In this document: positions 43,241 through 52,591 of the stretch, one piece after another
Numbering within the stretch: the stretch's first letter is position 1
Layout: each line of letters opens with the position of its first letter
Assembly: GCF_014489115.1 (NCBI RefSeq)
Contig: NZ_JACTAH010000002.1
Span: 310,001 to 374,000, forward strand
Direction: 5' to 3'
Source: Thauera sedimentorum
GTDB lineage: Bacteria > Pseudomonadota > Gammaproteobacteria > Burkholderiales > Rhodocyclaceae
Length of the DNA: 64,000 bases
Made by a program: the position numbers and the translations under genes
Notes under the pieces: model-generated
The model's database searches: none
What the model was told of the DNA's origin: nothing
What the model saw: only the letters and a program-made list of their open reading frames with translations

Positions 43241-45349
43241 TCAGCGCAGCGTCAGTACGTCGCTTACGATACGCGGAGTAATGAACACGAGCAATTCACG
43301 GCGGCTGGTTTCGCGCTTCGTATTTCGGAACAGCGCACCGAGGACCGGAATCTCGCCGAGTACGGGGACGCGCCCGACGTTATTTGTCTCCGATTCTTCG
43401 TAGATTCCACCGATCACTACCGTTCCGCCGTTCTCGACCAAGACCTCGGTCTTCACATTCTTCGTATCGATCGCTGGCTCCAGGAAACCAGCCGGGAAAA
43501 CGGGACTATCCTTGTTGACCTCGACCTGCAGTTGGAGCCGACCATCCGGCGTAATCATGGGCTTTACCTTCAAGGAAAGCACGGCCTTCTTGAACTCGAC
43601 ACTGGTTGCCCCGGAACTCGTTTCCTTGCGGTACGCAATCTCCGTCCCTTGCTCAATCGCGGCTTCGACCTGATTTGCAGTCAGCACTCTCGGACTCGAG
43701 ACGATCTTGCCCCTGCCATCGGTTTCCAAAGCCGACAGTTCGAGATTCAGGAATCGTGTAGCCGCGCTATTGAACAGAGCGAGATTGAGTGTCGAGAACG
43801 ACGCCACCGGAGTGGCTCCACCGCTCTGCGCGCCGGTCCCTGTCAGAGCTCCGCCCACGCCCGGTATTTGCCCCATACCAAGGCGGGTCCCACCACCAAG
43901 ATTGACTGCTGCGTTGTCAGTGAAACTCATTCGCACCCCGAGATCGCGCACGAAATCCTTGTTCGCTTCGACGATACGGGCTTCAATCAAGACCTGTTTC
44001 GGTGCGAGGTCTATCTCACCAATCAATCGACGCAGATCCCCCAGGCGACTCGCAACATCCGTCACGAAGATCTTGTTGCTCCGGTCGTCCACCACCACGC
44101 TGCCGCGCTTGGAGAGGATTGTCTGATCCTTGCTCTTGAGGAAATCATAGATTTCCTTGGCCCGGTGGTAGTTGATCTGGAAGCTCTCGGTTTGCAGCGG
44201 CTCGAGGTCACCAATCTGCGCAAGCGCTTCGAGTTGCAGCTTCTCGCGGGTGGCCAACTCGTCACTTGGGGCGATCCAGATCACGTTGCCATTCTTGCGC
44301 ATGTCCAGACCCTTCGACTGCAGGATGATGTCGAGCGCCTGATCCCAGGGCACATCCTTCAGCCGTAGCGTGAGGTTTCCGCTCACCGAATCACTGGTAA
44401 TGATGTTGAAGTCAGTGAAATCGGCGATGACCTGCAGCACCGCCCTTACGTCAATGTTCTGGAAGTTGAGCGAAAGCCGCTCGCCCCCGTACTGGCCACG
44501 CGGAGTACCTTGCACCAGTTTGTTCGGATCTTCGGTGACACGCTTGACCTCGAGCACGAACATGTTGTCGCTTTGATAGGCGTTGTGCTCCCAGAGGCCC
44601 GAGGGCGTTACCACGAGACGAACATTGTCACCCTGCTGCTGCGCAGTGATGGCACTGACCGGCGTGCCGAAATCCACCACGTCGGAGCGGCGGCGAAGAT
44701 GCTCGGGCAACGACGTCTTGATGAACTCCACGATCAGGTTCGGACCCTGCTTGCGGATGTCGATCGGCGTGTCCGGGCTCGACAACTCGACCATGACTCG
44801 CCCTTCGCCTTCCTTTCCTCTTCGGAAATTGACATCGCGGATGCTCTTGCTTGCCAGTGCCGCAGCAGAAGACGATGCCGCGAAGTTGGCGATGGGCTGC
44901 TCCGCCGTCGCCTGAACGACAGCCTCTTGCGGAATCGGACTGAGGGTGATGATCAGAGCGTTTCCGTCCAAACGGGTTTCGTACGGGGCCATGCGTGACA
45001 GATTCAGCACCAGACGCGTACGGTCCCCGGCCTGAACGATGTTCGCACTAACCAAGTCGCCGGCATTGATAGCCTGCGCGCTGCGTCCAAGCGCATTCGC
45101 TGTCGCCGGAAAGTCGAAGGCGATACGCGCGGGGTTTGCCACACTGAAACTCGCGGGCGCAGCGGCCAGCGGCTGTTGCATGGTCAGCTTGACGTAAACG
45201 GCCCCGCCTTGCTGCGCAACCTCCAGGTTTTCAATACTGTTGGCTGGCACCTGTGCCTGCTCGGCGGCATTCTGTGCATGTGCTACAGCCCAGTAGCCCG
45301 GCCCTGTGAAGATGGCTGCGAGCAGCAGCGTCGCGATTCTGCCTTTCAT
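43241..45349 (-). CDS. pilQ: Type IV pilus secretin
   Basis: Outer-membrane secretin through which the type IV pilus passes. The 702-residue preprotein has a signal peptide (ending AVAHAQ), two N-terminal AMIN-type peptidoglycan-binding regions, secretin N-terminal domains (LSLNFQNIDVRAVLQVIADF, VVDDRSNKIFVTDVASRLGD) and the secretin core (QVLIEARIVEANKDFVRDLG, then VLVENGGTVVIGGIYEESET and VPVLGEIPVLGALFRNT). The start overlaps the pilP stop (ATGA). Confidence 0.97.
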   Translation of the reverse strand: MKGRIATLLLAAIFTGPGYWAVAHAQNAAEQAQVPANSIENLEVAQQGGAVYVKLTMQQPLAAAPASFSVANPARIAFDFPATANALGRSAQAINAGDLVSANIVQAGDRTRLVLNLSRMAPYETRLDGNALIITLSPIPQEAVVQATAEQPIANFAASSSAAALASKSIRDVNFRRGKEGEGRVMVELSSPDTPIDIRKQGPNLIVEFIKTSLPEHLRRRSDVVDFGTPVSAITAQQQGDNVRLVVTPSGLWEHNAYQSDNMFVLEVKRVTEDPNKLVQGTPRGQYGGERLSLNFQNIDVRAVLQVIADFTDFNIITSDSVSGNLTLRLKDVPWDQALDIILQSKGLDMRKNGNVIWIAPSDELATREKLQLEALAQIGDLEPLQTESFQINYHRAKEIYDFLKSKDQTILSKRGSVVVDDRSNKIFVTDVASRLGDLRRLIGEIDLAPKQVLIEARIVEANKDFVRDLGVRMSFTDNAAVNLGGGTRLGMGQIPGVGGALTGTGAQSGGATPVASFSTLNLALFNSAATRFLNLELSALETDGRGKIVSSPRVLTANQVEAAIEQGTEIAYRKETSSGATSVEFKKAVLSLKVKPMITPDGRLQLQVEVNKDSPVFPAGFLEPAIDTKNVKTEVLVENGGTVVIGGIYEESETNNVGRVPVLGEIPVLGALFRNTKRETSRRELLVFITPRIVSDVLTLR

Positions 45350-45879
45350 TTCCTACCCCCCTGCTGCTCCTGCAATAGCAGCGAACTGCTTCGTTCTGTC
45401 CAGTCGCCGTTCACGTCTTCGACGAGTTCGCGCAACGTCACTTCCGTTTCGGAAATCGCGGTCACTACACCGAAATCCTGACCCATATAGTTGCCGACCC
45501 GCACCTGATGAATGACATTGTCCACCTTGATGAGCGCCTCGGCCTGCTTGTTCTGCGTGATCACACCGACCATCGTCAGGGACTCGAGCGGATAGGCCTC
45601 GAGCGGCTCGCGGCGCCGATCCAGATCCGGCTTGATCCCACTCCCGCCTCCAGTCGCGGAGCGTTGTTCGGGCACGATGCGCTCGCTGCTGAACGGAGTC
45701 AGCAAGGCTTCGGCGTCATATTCGACGACGGGGAAAGGCTTGATCTCGGGCAGCGGTTTGACCGAGCCCCTCATTCCCTTGGCCTGCTGAGCCATCCACG
45801 CCTGGATGTTCTCTTCTTCGCTCGTGCACCCGCCGAGCATCACGACAGCCAACGCAATCACTGACGACGTGAGTTTCAT
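45346..45879 (-). CDS. pilP: Type IV pilus assembly lipoprotein
   Basis: Inner-membrane-anchored lipoprotein linking the PilMNO platform to the secretin. The 177-residue product begins MKLTSSVIALAVVMLGGC, with lipobox LGGC; the family core includes LESLTMVGVITQNKQAEALI and VGNYMGQDFGVVTAISETEV. GAGGGG seven bases before the ATG at 45879 favours this start over the ATG at 45891, which would overlap the pilO stop. The stop overlaps pilQ. Confidence 0.94.
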   Translation of the reverse strand: MKLTSSVIALAVVMLGGCTSEEENIQAWMAQQAKGMRGSVKPLPEIKPFPVVEYDAEALLTPFSSERIVPEQRSATGGGSGIKPDLDRRREPLEAYPLESLTMVGVITQNKQAEALIKVDNVIHQVRVGNYMGQDFGVVTAISETEVTLRELVEDVNGDWTERSSSLLLQEQQGGRK

Positions 45880-45887
45880 TCGGCCCC

Positions 45888-46565
45888 TCATCTGCGTCCC
45901 CTGGGCTTCTTCTGCTCTGCCTGCCTGCGGGCAGCGAGCTCAGCCTCGTCGAGATAGCGATACGTCACCGCCTTGGCTTCGAGCTTCAAGCGCCCGTCCC
46001 GCGTCCCCTCTACGGCGATGTTGTTGAGCGTGACGATACGCGACATCTTGGCAACGTCACCGGCGAAGGCGCCCAGGTCGTGATAGCCGCCGAGCACGCG
46101 GATATCGATCGGCATTTCGGCGTAGAAATCCTTGACCACGTCCGAGCCGGGCTTGAATAGCTCGAACTGAAGGCCGCGCCCAAGACCGGCCTGGTTGATC
46201 TCGGCGAGCAGCGAGTCCATCTCGGCCCGGTTGGGCAACTGCCGCAGCAGGGCACCGAACTGCCGGTCGATCTCCTCCAACTGGCGCTTGTGCTCGTCGA
46301 GGTTCACCGCCTGGCGCTTCTTCGAAGTCCATTGCTCGCGCAAGGTGACCTCTTCGGCCTCACGCTGGCCGAGCGTCTCGATCTGCTCACGCCAATCGAA
46401 CCACCATGCCGCCGCCACAGTGGCGACAAGCAGTCCGATGAACACAGCGACCTTCGGCGCGGTCGGCCACTGTCCCGGGTCATTCGTATCCAGCCCCTTG
46501 AAATCCTGAGCCAGGCGATTGAAGTCGATACCCTTCGCACCACGGTGGGTTCGATTCGGCTTCAT
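45888..46565 (-). CDS. pilO: Type IV pilus inner-membrane protein PilO
   Basis: A 225-residue bitopic membrane protein that pairs with PilN in the alignment subcomplex. It has a cytoplasmic N-terminus, one membrane helix (VAVFIGLLVATVAAAWWF), a coiled-coil stretch (LREQWTSKKRQAVNLDEHKR, then QLEEIDRQFGALLRQLP) and a C-terminal ferredoxin-like domain (MPIDIRVLGGYHDLGAFAGD). It overlaps the pilN stop by four bases. A positively charged tail (RQAEQKKPRGRR) closes the protein. Confidence 0.95.
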   Translation of the reverse strand: MKPNRTHRGAKGIDFNRLAQDFKGLDTNDPGQWPTAPKVAVFIGLLVATVAAAWWFDWREQIETLGQREAEEVTLREQWTSKKRQAVNLDEHKRQLEEIDRQFGALLRQLPNRAEMDSLLAEINQAGLGRGLQFELFKPGSDVVKDFYAEMPIDIRVLGGYHDLGAFAGDVAKMSRIVTLNNIAVEGTRDGRLKLEAKAVTYRYLDEAELAARRQAEQKKPRGRR

Positions 46566-47143
46566 CCCCGCACCTCCTTGCCGCCACCCTCTTCTTCCGC
46601 CTTCGGCTGTTCGATGGTGATATTGAGGGTGAACTCGCCGACACGGCGACCATCGACCGTTGCCGCCTTGATTTCGACCAGTTGGGGCTGGGTCAGGTAG
46701 GGCGACTCATCGAGCGCCCGCATCAAGTGGGAAACGCGCGCGTTCGACTGTGCGTAGCCGACCAGGGTGACACGCTTGGACGACTGCTTGATGGACTTGA
46801 GATAGATCCCCTCGGGAATCTGCTTGGCCGTTTCATTGAGCAAATGCACCGTTTGAGCACGATCGCTCTGCAGCGACTCGATCACCTGCTTGCGCGCCAA
46901 CAAGGCGTCGATCTGCTCCCGCAGGCGCTTGATCTCGGCGATCTCCTTGTCGAGCTTGGCGATCTCCGTCTTGAATATCTGATTCTTGCGCTCCTGGCCC
47001 TCGATATAGCCGGCGATCACGGTGTGCACCACGAAGGCGATCGCCAGGCCCAGTACGATCATCAGCCCGGAAAGGACGTAGAACTGCTGGCGGCGTTCCT
47101 TCCGCTTGATCTCGCGGTGCGGCAACAGGTTGATACGGATCAT
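46562..47143 (-). CDS. pilN: Type IV pilus inner-membrane protein PilN
   Basis: A 193-residue bitopic protein. The cytoplasmic N-terminus MIRINLLPHRE is the motif that binds PilM. A membrane helix (LIMVLGLAIAFVVHTVIAG-like, about 22-42), a long coiled coil and a C-terminal domain follow. The start at 47143 overlaps the pilM stop by ATGA; the frame is open to 47173, but the INLLP motif must lie at the N-terminus. Confidence 0.95.
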   Translation of the reverse strand: MIRINLLPHREIKRKERRQQFYVLSGLMIVLGLAIAFVVHTVIAGYIEGQERKNQIFKTEIAKLDKEIAEIKRLREQIDALLARKQVIESLQSDRAQTVHLLNETAKQIPEGIYLKSIKQSSKRVTLVGYAQSNARVSHLMRALDESPYLTQPQLVEIKAATVDGRRVGEFTLNITIEQPKAEEEGGGKEVRG

Positions 47144-48216
47144 GTGTCGAACCTCCGCATGGCCAGCCCGCACGCAACGATCATGGCCGGCGCGTCTGCC
47201 AGCAGAGCCTTCGGCCGTACCTGCGAAGACAGTGTCATGCCTTCGAACGGATTGGCGATAACCGTCGGGATCTGGGTTCGTCCACCGACCATGTCAGCCA
47301 GACCGGGCAACACCGCACACCCTCCGGCGAGGACGATGTGATCGACCTGGTTGTACTGCGTGGAAGTAAAGAAGAACTGCAGGGCCCGCGACACCTCGAG
47401 AGCGAGGCTGTCGAGGAAGGGGCGGAGAAGGTCGCCCTCATAGTCCTGCGGCAGGCTTCCGCTGCGCTTCGCTGCCTCCGCCTCCTCCACGCTCATCCCG
47501 TACTGGCGGGCGATGTCCTGGGTCAGTTGATTGCCGCCGAACGCCTGTTCCCGGCTGTAAATCTGCTGGCCGTTGCGCAACACGGTAACCGTCGTCACGC
47601 TTGCGCCGATACTGATCAGCGCAATGATCTTGTCGCGCCCCTGCTCGGGCAGGCGGCGGCTGATCAACTCGAAAGCCGACTGCGCAGCCAAGGAGTCGAC
47701 ATCCATGATGAGTGCCTTGAGACCGGCCGACTCGACCGCAGCCACGCGATCCTCGACCTTCTCCTTGCGCGAGGCGGCGATCAGCACCTCGACCTCGTCG
47801 GGGCTGTCGCCCAGTGGCCCGATGACCTGGAAATCCAGGTTCACCTCATCGAGCGCGAACGGAATGTACTGGTTCGCCTCCGACTCGACCTGAACTTCCA
47901 TCTCCTGCTCGCGCAATCCCGCGGGCAGGATGATCTTCTTGGTAATGACCGCGGAGGCTGGAAGCGCGACGGCGACATTCTTCAGCCCCGCGCCCATGCG
48001 GCGAACCGCACGTCGGACCGACTCGCCTACCGCTTCCAGGTTGGCGATGTTGCCATCGACCACCGCATCACGGGGCATGGGCTCGATCGCATAGCGCTCG
48101 ACCCGGAACCCCTCCTTTTCGGAGCCCGACAACTCGACCAGCTTGACCGATGAAGATGAAATATCCAGACCGGCCAACTGTCGCGCTTTAGGACTGAACA
48201 TCGCGAAGTCGATCAC
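47140..48216 (-). CDS. pilM: Type IV pilus assembly ATPase-like protein PilM
   Basis: A 358-residue cytoplasmic actin/FtsA-like protein that binds PilN. The phosphate-1 region is GLDISSSSVKLVELSG; later regions are VFELISRRLPEQGRDKIIAL with SIGASVTTVTV, and IVLAGGCAVLPGLADMVGGR. The start is probably GTG at 48216, since AAGGA lies eight bases before it; the ATG at 48201 has no ribosome-binding site. First gene of pilMNOPQ, with a good promoter upstream. Confidence 0.95.
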   Translation of the reverse strand: MIDFAMFSPKARQLAGLDISSSSVKLVELSGSEKEGFRVERYAIEPMPRDAVVDGNIANLEAVGESVRRAVRRMGAGLKNVAVALPASAVITKKIILPAGLREQEMEVQVESEANQYIPFALDEVNLDFQVIGPLGDSPDEVEVLIAASRKEKVEDRVAAVESAGLKALIMDVDSLAAQSAFELISRRLPEQGRDKIIALISIGASVTTVTVLRNGQQIYSREQAFGGNQLTQDIARQYGMSVEEAEAAKRSGSLPQDYEGDLLRPFLDSLALEVSRALQFFFTSTQYNQVDHIVLAGGCAVLPGLADMVGGRTQIPTVIANPFEGMTLSSQVRPKALLADAPAMIVACGLAMRRFDT

Positions 48217-48272
48217 AAAGAAAGTCCTTAAATTTCTTTATGTTAGGCTTACTTGCTGAATAAGCTTCTGAG

Positions 48273-48301
48273 ATCCTAGCAACAACATTGTCAAGTGTAA
48301 A
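48273..48301 (-). promoter_or_regulatory. Sigma-70-type promoter of pilMNOPQ
   Basis: On the minus strand TTTACA (48296-48301, five of six) and TAGGAT (48273-48278, four of six) are separated by exactly 17 bases, about 57 bases before the GTG start. The 168-base gap is AT-richer than the surroundings and is shared with mrcA. Confidence 0.6.
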
Positions 48302-48348
48302 GCAACATCCCTTGACAAACCGGAGTGGAGCACCCCTTTGCGCGCCCG

Positions 48349-48354
48349 TATAAT
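48349..48354 (+). promoter_or_regulatory. Consensus -10 box of mrcA
   Basis: TATAAT, a perfect -10, lies 30 bases before the ATG at 48385. The -35 at 17-base spacing (TGGAGC) is weak; a TTGACA at 48312 is too far to pair. The position rules out a start upstream at 48325. Confidence 0.55.
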
Positions 48355-48384
48355 CGCGCCCTCGAACCTCCGGACGGACTGCCA

Positions 48385-50754
48385 ATGCGCTGGGTCCTTT
48401 ACCCCCTGGCCTTCATCCTCGTACTGATCGTCATCGGCCTCGCCACCCTCGCTGCAGCCGCCACGCTGGCGTGGCCGAACCTGCCGTCGCTGGAAACGCT
48501 CACCGACTACCGCCCCAGAATCCCGCTCCGAGTATACACGGCGGACGGCCACCTGCTTGGCGAGTTCGGCGAGGAGCGCCGCTCGGTCGTACGCATCGGC
48601 GAGGTGCCTGCAGTGCTCAAGCAGGCGATCCTCGCCGCCGAGGACGAGCGCTTCTACGAGCACCCCGGCATCGATCCCATCGGCATTCTACGTGCCGCAT
48701 TGGCCAACCTGACCTCCGGCGGGCGCGGACAGGGCGCGTCCACCATCACCATGCAGGTGGCGCGCAATTTCTTCCTGACCCGGGAAAAGACGTACAACCG
48801 CAAGCTGTACGAAATCCTGCTCGCGCTGAAGATCGAGCAGAATCTCAGCAAGGATCAGATCCTTGAGCTGTACATCAACCAGATCTATCTCGGCCAGCGA
48901 GCCTACGGCTTCTCGGCTGCGGCGCGGACCTATTTCGGCAAGCCCCTCGGGCAGGTCACGCTGGCCGAGGCCGCAGTGCTCGCCGGGCTGCCCAAGGCCC
49001 CGTCCGCTTACAACCCGGTGGTCAACCCGGCTCGCGCGGACCTGCGCAAACAGTATGTGCTGCGCCGCATGCTGGAGGCCGGATTCATCGACCAGACAGC
49101 ATATCGCGCCGCGGCCGACACGCCGCTTCAGACCGCGCGACCACAACGCGGCGACAGTGTGGCCCAGGGCGACTACGTCGCCGAGATGGCCCGCCAGATT
49201 GCCGTCGAACAGTTCGGCGAGGAGGCCTACCATCTCGGCATCCGCATCATCACCACGGTGAGGCGCGAAGACCAGATGGCGGCGCGGCGCGCCCTGCAGG
49301 ACGGGGTGCTGGCCTACGACCGGCGTCGCGGCTATCGCGGCCCGGAGACTTTCACCGACCTCAATGGCATCGACAAGACCAAGGGCGAGCAGCTCGACGA
49401 GCTGCTGTCGGACGTCGATGACGTCGGCGACCTGCTCGCCGCGGTGGTGCTGGAGGCCTCGCCCAAGGCGGTGCGGGTATATCGCCGCGGACAGACGCTG
49501 ACCATCGAAGGCAAGGGCCTGCGCTTTGCCGCCCCGATGCTGGCCGCCAATGCGCCGCAGGCGCGGCGCATCCGTCCCGGCGCGATCATCCGCATCAGGG
49601 AGAACGGCGACCAGGGCTGGGAGATCCTGCAACTGCCCGAGGTCCAGGCGGCGCTCGTCTCCCTCGACGCCAAGACCGGTGCGGTGCGGGCGCTGGTCGG
49701 CGGCTTCGACTTCAACCGCAACAAGTACAACCACGTTACCCAGGCGCTGCGCCAGCCCGGCTCCAGCTTCAAGCCCTTCATCTTTTCCGCCGCGCTGGAA
49801 CGAGGCTTTTCGCCCAGCAGCCTGGTCGAGGACGAACCCCTGTTCTTCCCCGCCGGCGTCACCGGCTCGCAGGACTGGACGCCGCGCAACTACGACGGCA
49901 AGTTCGACGGCCTGATGACCGTGCGCGACGCGCTGGCGCGCTCGAAGAACATGGTGTCGATCCGCATGCTGCAGTCGATCACGCCGCAGTACGCGCAGGA
50001 CTACATCACCCGCTTCGGATTCGAGGCGGCCAAGCATCCGCCCTATCTCACGCTCGCGCTGGGCGCCGGCAGCGCGACGCCGTGGGAGATGGCCTCGGCC
50101 TACGCGGTGTTCGCAAACGGCGGCTACCGGGTGGAGCCCTACGTGGTCTCGCAGATCATCGATGGCGAAGGCAATGTGGTGGCAAAGGTCGATCCCCCGG
50201 TGGCCGGCCAGAGCGCCCCGAGGGTGATCGACCCGCGCAATGCCTGGTTGATGGATTCGATGATGCAGGACGTCGTGCAGCGCGGCACCGCAACCCGCGC
50301 GCGCGCGCTCAAGCGCGGCGACCTTGCCGGCAAGACCGGCACCACCAACGACTACGTGGACGCCTGGTTCTGCGGCTACAACCCCGACCTGGTCGCGGTG
50401 ACCTGGCTCGGACACAGCCAGCCGCGCAACCTCGGACGCGGCGAAACCGGCGGTTCTGCCGCGCTGCCGATCTGGGTGGACTACATGCGTACCGCGCTCA
50501 AGGACATCCCGGAGCAGCCCCGGCCGCGCCCGGACGGACTGCTGGAGATCCACCTGCCCGACAGCACCCGCGCCGAATTCGTCTACCGCGAGAACATGCC
50601 GCCCGAGCCGCCGGTTTATCCGTCGCTGCCGTTCGACCTGTCTCCGGCCACCGAATCGCCCGAGGAAGCGCTGCCGCCGGTGCCGCCCGCGCCGCCGCCA
50701 AGCGCACCGGTCGCGCCGGCACCCGTCGTCGAACGCTCCTTCGGTTCGCCCTGA
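48385..50754 (+). CDS. mrcA: Penicillin-binding protein 1A (bifunctional peptidoglycan synthase)
   Basis: A 789-residue class A PBP with one N-terminal membrane helix (WVLYPLAFILVLIVIGLATL). The glycosyltransferase domain has AAEDERFYEHPGID and QGASTITMQVARNFFLTREK. An OB-like insert follows, then the transpeptidase domain with the SxxK Ser in QPGSSFKPFIF, the SxN motif in ARSKNMVS and KTGT in LAGKTGTTNDYVDAWFCGYN. The C-terminus is a Pro-rich tail. It is divergent from pilM, a conserved arrangement. Start is set by the downstream position of the -10 box. Confidence 0.97.
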   Translation: MRWVLYPLAFILVLIVIGLATLAAAATLAWPNLPSLETLTDYRPRIPLRVYTADGHLLGEFGEERRSVVRIGEVPAVLKQAILAAEDERFYEHPGIDPIGILRAALANLTSGGRGQGASTITMQVARNFFLTREKTYNRKLYEILLALKIEQNLSKDQILELYINQIYLGQRAYGFSAAARTYFGKPLGQVTLAEAAVLAGLPKAPSAYNPVVNPARADLRKQYVLRRMLEAGFIDQTAYRAAADTPLQTARPQRGDSVAQGDYVAEMARQIAVEQFGEEAYHLGIRIITTVRREDQMAARRALQDGVLAYDRRRGYRGPETFTDLNGIDKTKGEQLDELLSDVDDVGDLLAAVVLEASPKAVRVYRRGQTLTIEGKGLRFAAPMLAANAPQARRIRPGAIIRIRENGDQGWEILQLPEVQAALVSLDAKTGAVRALVGGFDFNRNKYNHVTQALRQPGSSFKPFIFSAALERGFSPSSLVEDEPLFFPAGVTGSQDWTPRNYDGKFDGLMTVRDALARSKNMVSIRMLQSITPQYAQDYITRFGFEAAKHPPYLTLALGAGSATPWEMASAYAVFANGGYRVEPYVVSQIIDGEGNVVAKVDPPVAGQSAPRVIDPRNAWLMDSMMQDVVQRGTATRARALKRGDLAGKTGTTNDYVDAWFCGYNPDLVAVTWLGHSQPRNLGRGETGGSAALPIWVDYMRTALKDIPEQPRPRPDGLLEIHLPDSTRAEFVYRENMPPEPPVYPSLPFDLSPATESPEEALPPVPPAPPPSAPVAPAPVVERSFGSP

Positions 50755-51081
50755 TCAGCGGGTCGGGCGCAGGCTGACCGCCTCGCCGGCCTGCTCGCCG
50801 ACCACCCGCGACAGCAGCTCGTAGAGTTCAGCGCCGTCGCGGCCGGCGATCCAGCGCCCGTCCTGGGGGCGAAAGTGGAAGCCGCCCGAGCGGGCCGCCA
50901 CCCAGATCTCGCGCGCCGCGCTATGGCGGTTGATGACGATCTTGCTGCCGTCCTCGAACTCCACTTCGAGAATGCCGCCGGGCCGGGCATCGACATCGAT
51001 CTCCGCCCCGCAGGCCTCCAGCGCCGCCTCGATGCGGGTCAGTTCCGCCTCGGCGAGTGCATTGAACATCGACTCTTCCAT
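50755..51081 (-). CDS. cyaY: Frataxin homologue (iron-sulfur cluster assembly)
   Basis: A 108-residue frataxin-family protein that binds iron and modulates cysteine desulfurase in Fe-S assembly. The acidic first helix (FNALAEAELTRIEAALEACG) and the sheet segment VEFEDGSKIVINRHSAAREI with IWVAARSGGFHF are typical. AGGAGG before the ATG at 51081 decides the start over one 21 bases upstream. It converges on mrcA with no visible gap, and is divergent from lptM-lysA, the usual betaproteobacterial arrangement. Confidence 0.94.
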   Translation of the reverse strand: MEESMFNALAEAELTRIEAALEACGAEIDVDARPGGILEVEFEDGSKIVINRHSAAREIWVAARSGGFHFRPQDGRWIAGRDGAELYELLSRVVGEQAGEAVSLRPTR

Positions 51082-51136
51082 GCTGCCTCCTTCTGTTAGC
51101 ATTCCCGTCTTTTAGCGGCCCGACGGCCTTACAGCC

Positions 51137-51292
51137 ATGCGCAACACGACTCTTCTCGCAGCGCTCGCCAGCACGCTCATCCTCTCCGCCTGCGGCATCA
51201 AGGGCTCGCTCTACCTGCCCGAGCCACCGGCCGCGCCGGCTGCGGGCGCCGATCATAGCAAAGACGACCCCAAGCAGGCGCCGACCCAATGA
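51137..51292 (+). CDS. lptM: Small lipoprotein LptM (YifL-like)
   Basis: A 51-residue lipoprotein: signal peptide with lipobox LSAC, then the conserved GIKGSLYLPEP that matches the CGLKGPLY motif of LptM, which helps mature the LptD lipopolysaccharide translocon. The rest is Pro/Ala-rich and charged. Its TGA overlaps the lysA ATG (ATGA), so lysA is coupled to it. The pair lptM-lysA is widespread in proteobacteria. Confidence 0.85.
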   Translation: MRNTTLLAALASTLILSACGIKGSLYLPEPPAAPAAGADHSKDDPKQAPTQ

Positions 51293-52551
51293 AGCAAGAA
51301 TTCCCCGTTCCCACCCTGTCGCGCGACGAGCGCGGACTGCGTCTGGAAGGCGTGGCGCTGGCTGACATTGCCGCCGCACACGGCACCCCGACCTATGTGT
51401 ACTCGCTGGCTGCGCTGAGCGCTGCCTTCGAAGCCTATCGCGACGCGCTCGCCGGCCGTCCGGCGCTGGTGTGTTACGCGGTCAAGGCCAACTCCAACCT
51501 CGGCGTGCTGTCGGCCTTCGCCCGCCTGGGCGCAGGCTTCGACATCGTCTCCGGCGGCGAACTGGCGCGCGTGCTGGCAGCCGGCGGGAATGCGGCGCGG
51601 GTGGTGTTCTCCGGTGTAGGCAAGAGCGAGGCCGAAATGCGCCAGGCGCTGGATGCCGGCATCCGCTGCTTCAACGTCGAATCCGCCGCCGAACTGGACC
51701 GGCTGTCCGCGGTCGCGCAGCAGATGGGCAAGGTCGCGCCGATCGCCCTGCGCGTCAACCCGGACGTCGACCCCAAGACCCATCCCTACATCTCCACCGG
51801 CCTGCGCAGCAACAAGTTCGGCGTGGCCTTCGACGAAGCGCTCACGCTGTATCGCCGCGCCGCCGCCCTGCCAGGGCTGCGGGTGGCCGGCATCGGCTGC
51901 CACATCGGCTCGCAGCTGCTCGACGGCGCCCCGGTGGTGGAAGCCGCCGAGAAGGTACTCGGCCTGGTCGACCGCCTGGCGGCGGAAGGCATCGTGCTCG
52001 AGCACATCGATCTGGGCGGCGGCCTGGGCATCCGCTACCGCGACGAGAACCCGCCGGCGGTGGCCGAATACCTCGCCCCGCTGCTGTCGCTGCTCGAAGG
52101 CCGGCGCGAGGAACTGCTGCTCGAACCCGGGCGCTCGCTGGTCGGCAACGCCGGCCTGCTGCTGACCCGCATCGAGTACCTGAAGCCGGGCGTGGAAAAG
52201 AACTTCGCCGTGGTGGATGCGGCGATGAACGATCTCGCCCGTCCGGCGCTCTACGACGCCTGGCACGACGTGGTCGAGGTCGCGCCGCGCGCGGCGGCGT
52301 CGCGGCCTTATGAAATCGTCGGCCCGATCTGCGAGAGCGGCGACTTCCTCGCCCACGACCGCGAACTGGCGGTCGAACCCGGCGACCTGCTGGCCCTGCT
52401 GTCGGCCGGCGCCTACGGCATGGCGATGAGTTCCAACTACAACACCCGCCCGCGGGCCGCGGAGCTGATCGTCGATGGCGAGCGCGTCCATCTGGCGCGC
52501 GCGCGCGAGGCGGTCGAGCAGCTGTACGCCGGCGAACGCCCGCTGGACTGA
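51289..52551 (+). CDS. lysA: Diaminopimelate decarboxylase
   Basis: Last step of lysine synthesis; PLP-dependent (alanine-racemase fold). The 420-residue product has the PLP Lys in VCYAVKANSN, HIGSQLLDGAP, IDLGGGLGIRY, LLEPGRSLVGNAG and the substrate Cys in ICESGDFLAHDREL. It overlaps lptM. A hairpin with a GAAA loop lies just after the stop. Confidence 0.97.
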   Translation: MKQEFPVPTLSRDERGLRLEGVALADIAAAHGTPTYVYSLAALSAAFEAYRDALAGRPALVCYAVKANSNLGVLSAFARLGAGFDIVSGGELARVLAAGGNAARVVFSGVGKSEAEMRQALDAGIRCFNVESAAELDRLSAVAQQMGKVAPIALRVNPDVDPKTHPYISTGLRSNKFGVAFDEALTLYRRAAALPGLRVAGIGCHIGSQLLDGAPVVEAAEKVLGLVDRLAAEGIVLEHIDLGGGLGIRYRDENPPAVAEYLAPLLSLLEGRREELLLEPGRSLVGNAGLLLTRIEYLKPGVEKNFAVVDAAMNDLARPALYDAWHDVVEVAPRAAASRPYEIVGPICESGDFLAHDRELAVEPGDLLALLSAGAYGMAMSSNYNTRPRAAELIVDGERVHLARAREAVEQLYAGERPLD

Positions 52552-52564
52552 GCCCGCCCCCCCT

Positions 52565-52584
52565 CCCCGGCCGAAAGGCCGGGG
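52565..52584. terminator. Hairpin with GAAA tetraloop after lysA
   Basis: CCCCGGCC-GAAA-GGCCGGGG, an 8-bp perfect stem, lies 13 bases after the lysA stop between converging genes. It lacks a T-run on both strands. Confidence 0.6.
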
Positions 52585-52591
52585 CCGTCGC

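Noticed and set aside
48312..48354. TTGACA (48312-48317) paired with TATAAT (48349-48354) as the mrcA promoter
   Set aside because: The spacing is 31 bases, far beyond the 16-18 needed; only the -10 box was kept.
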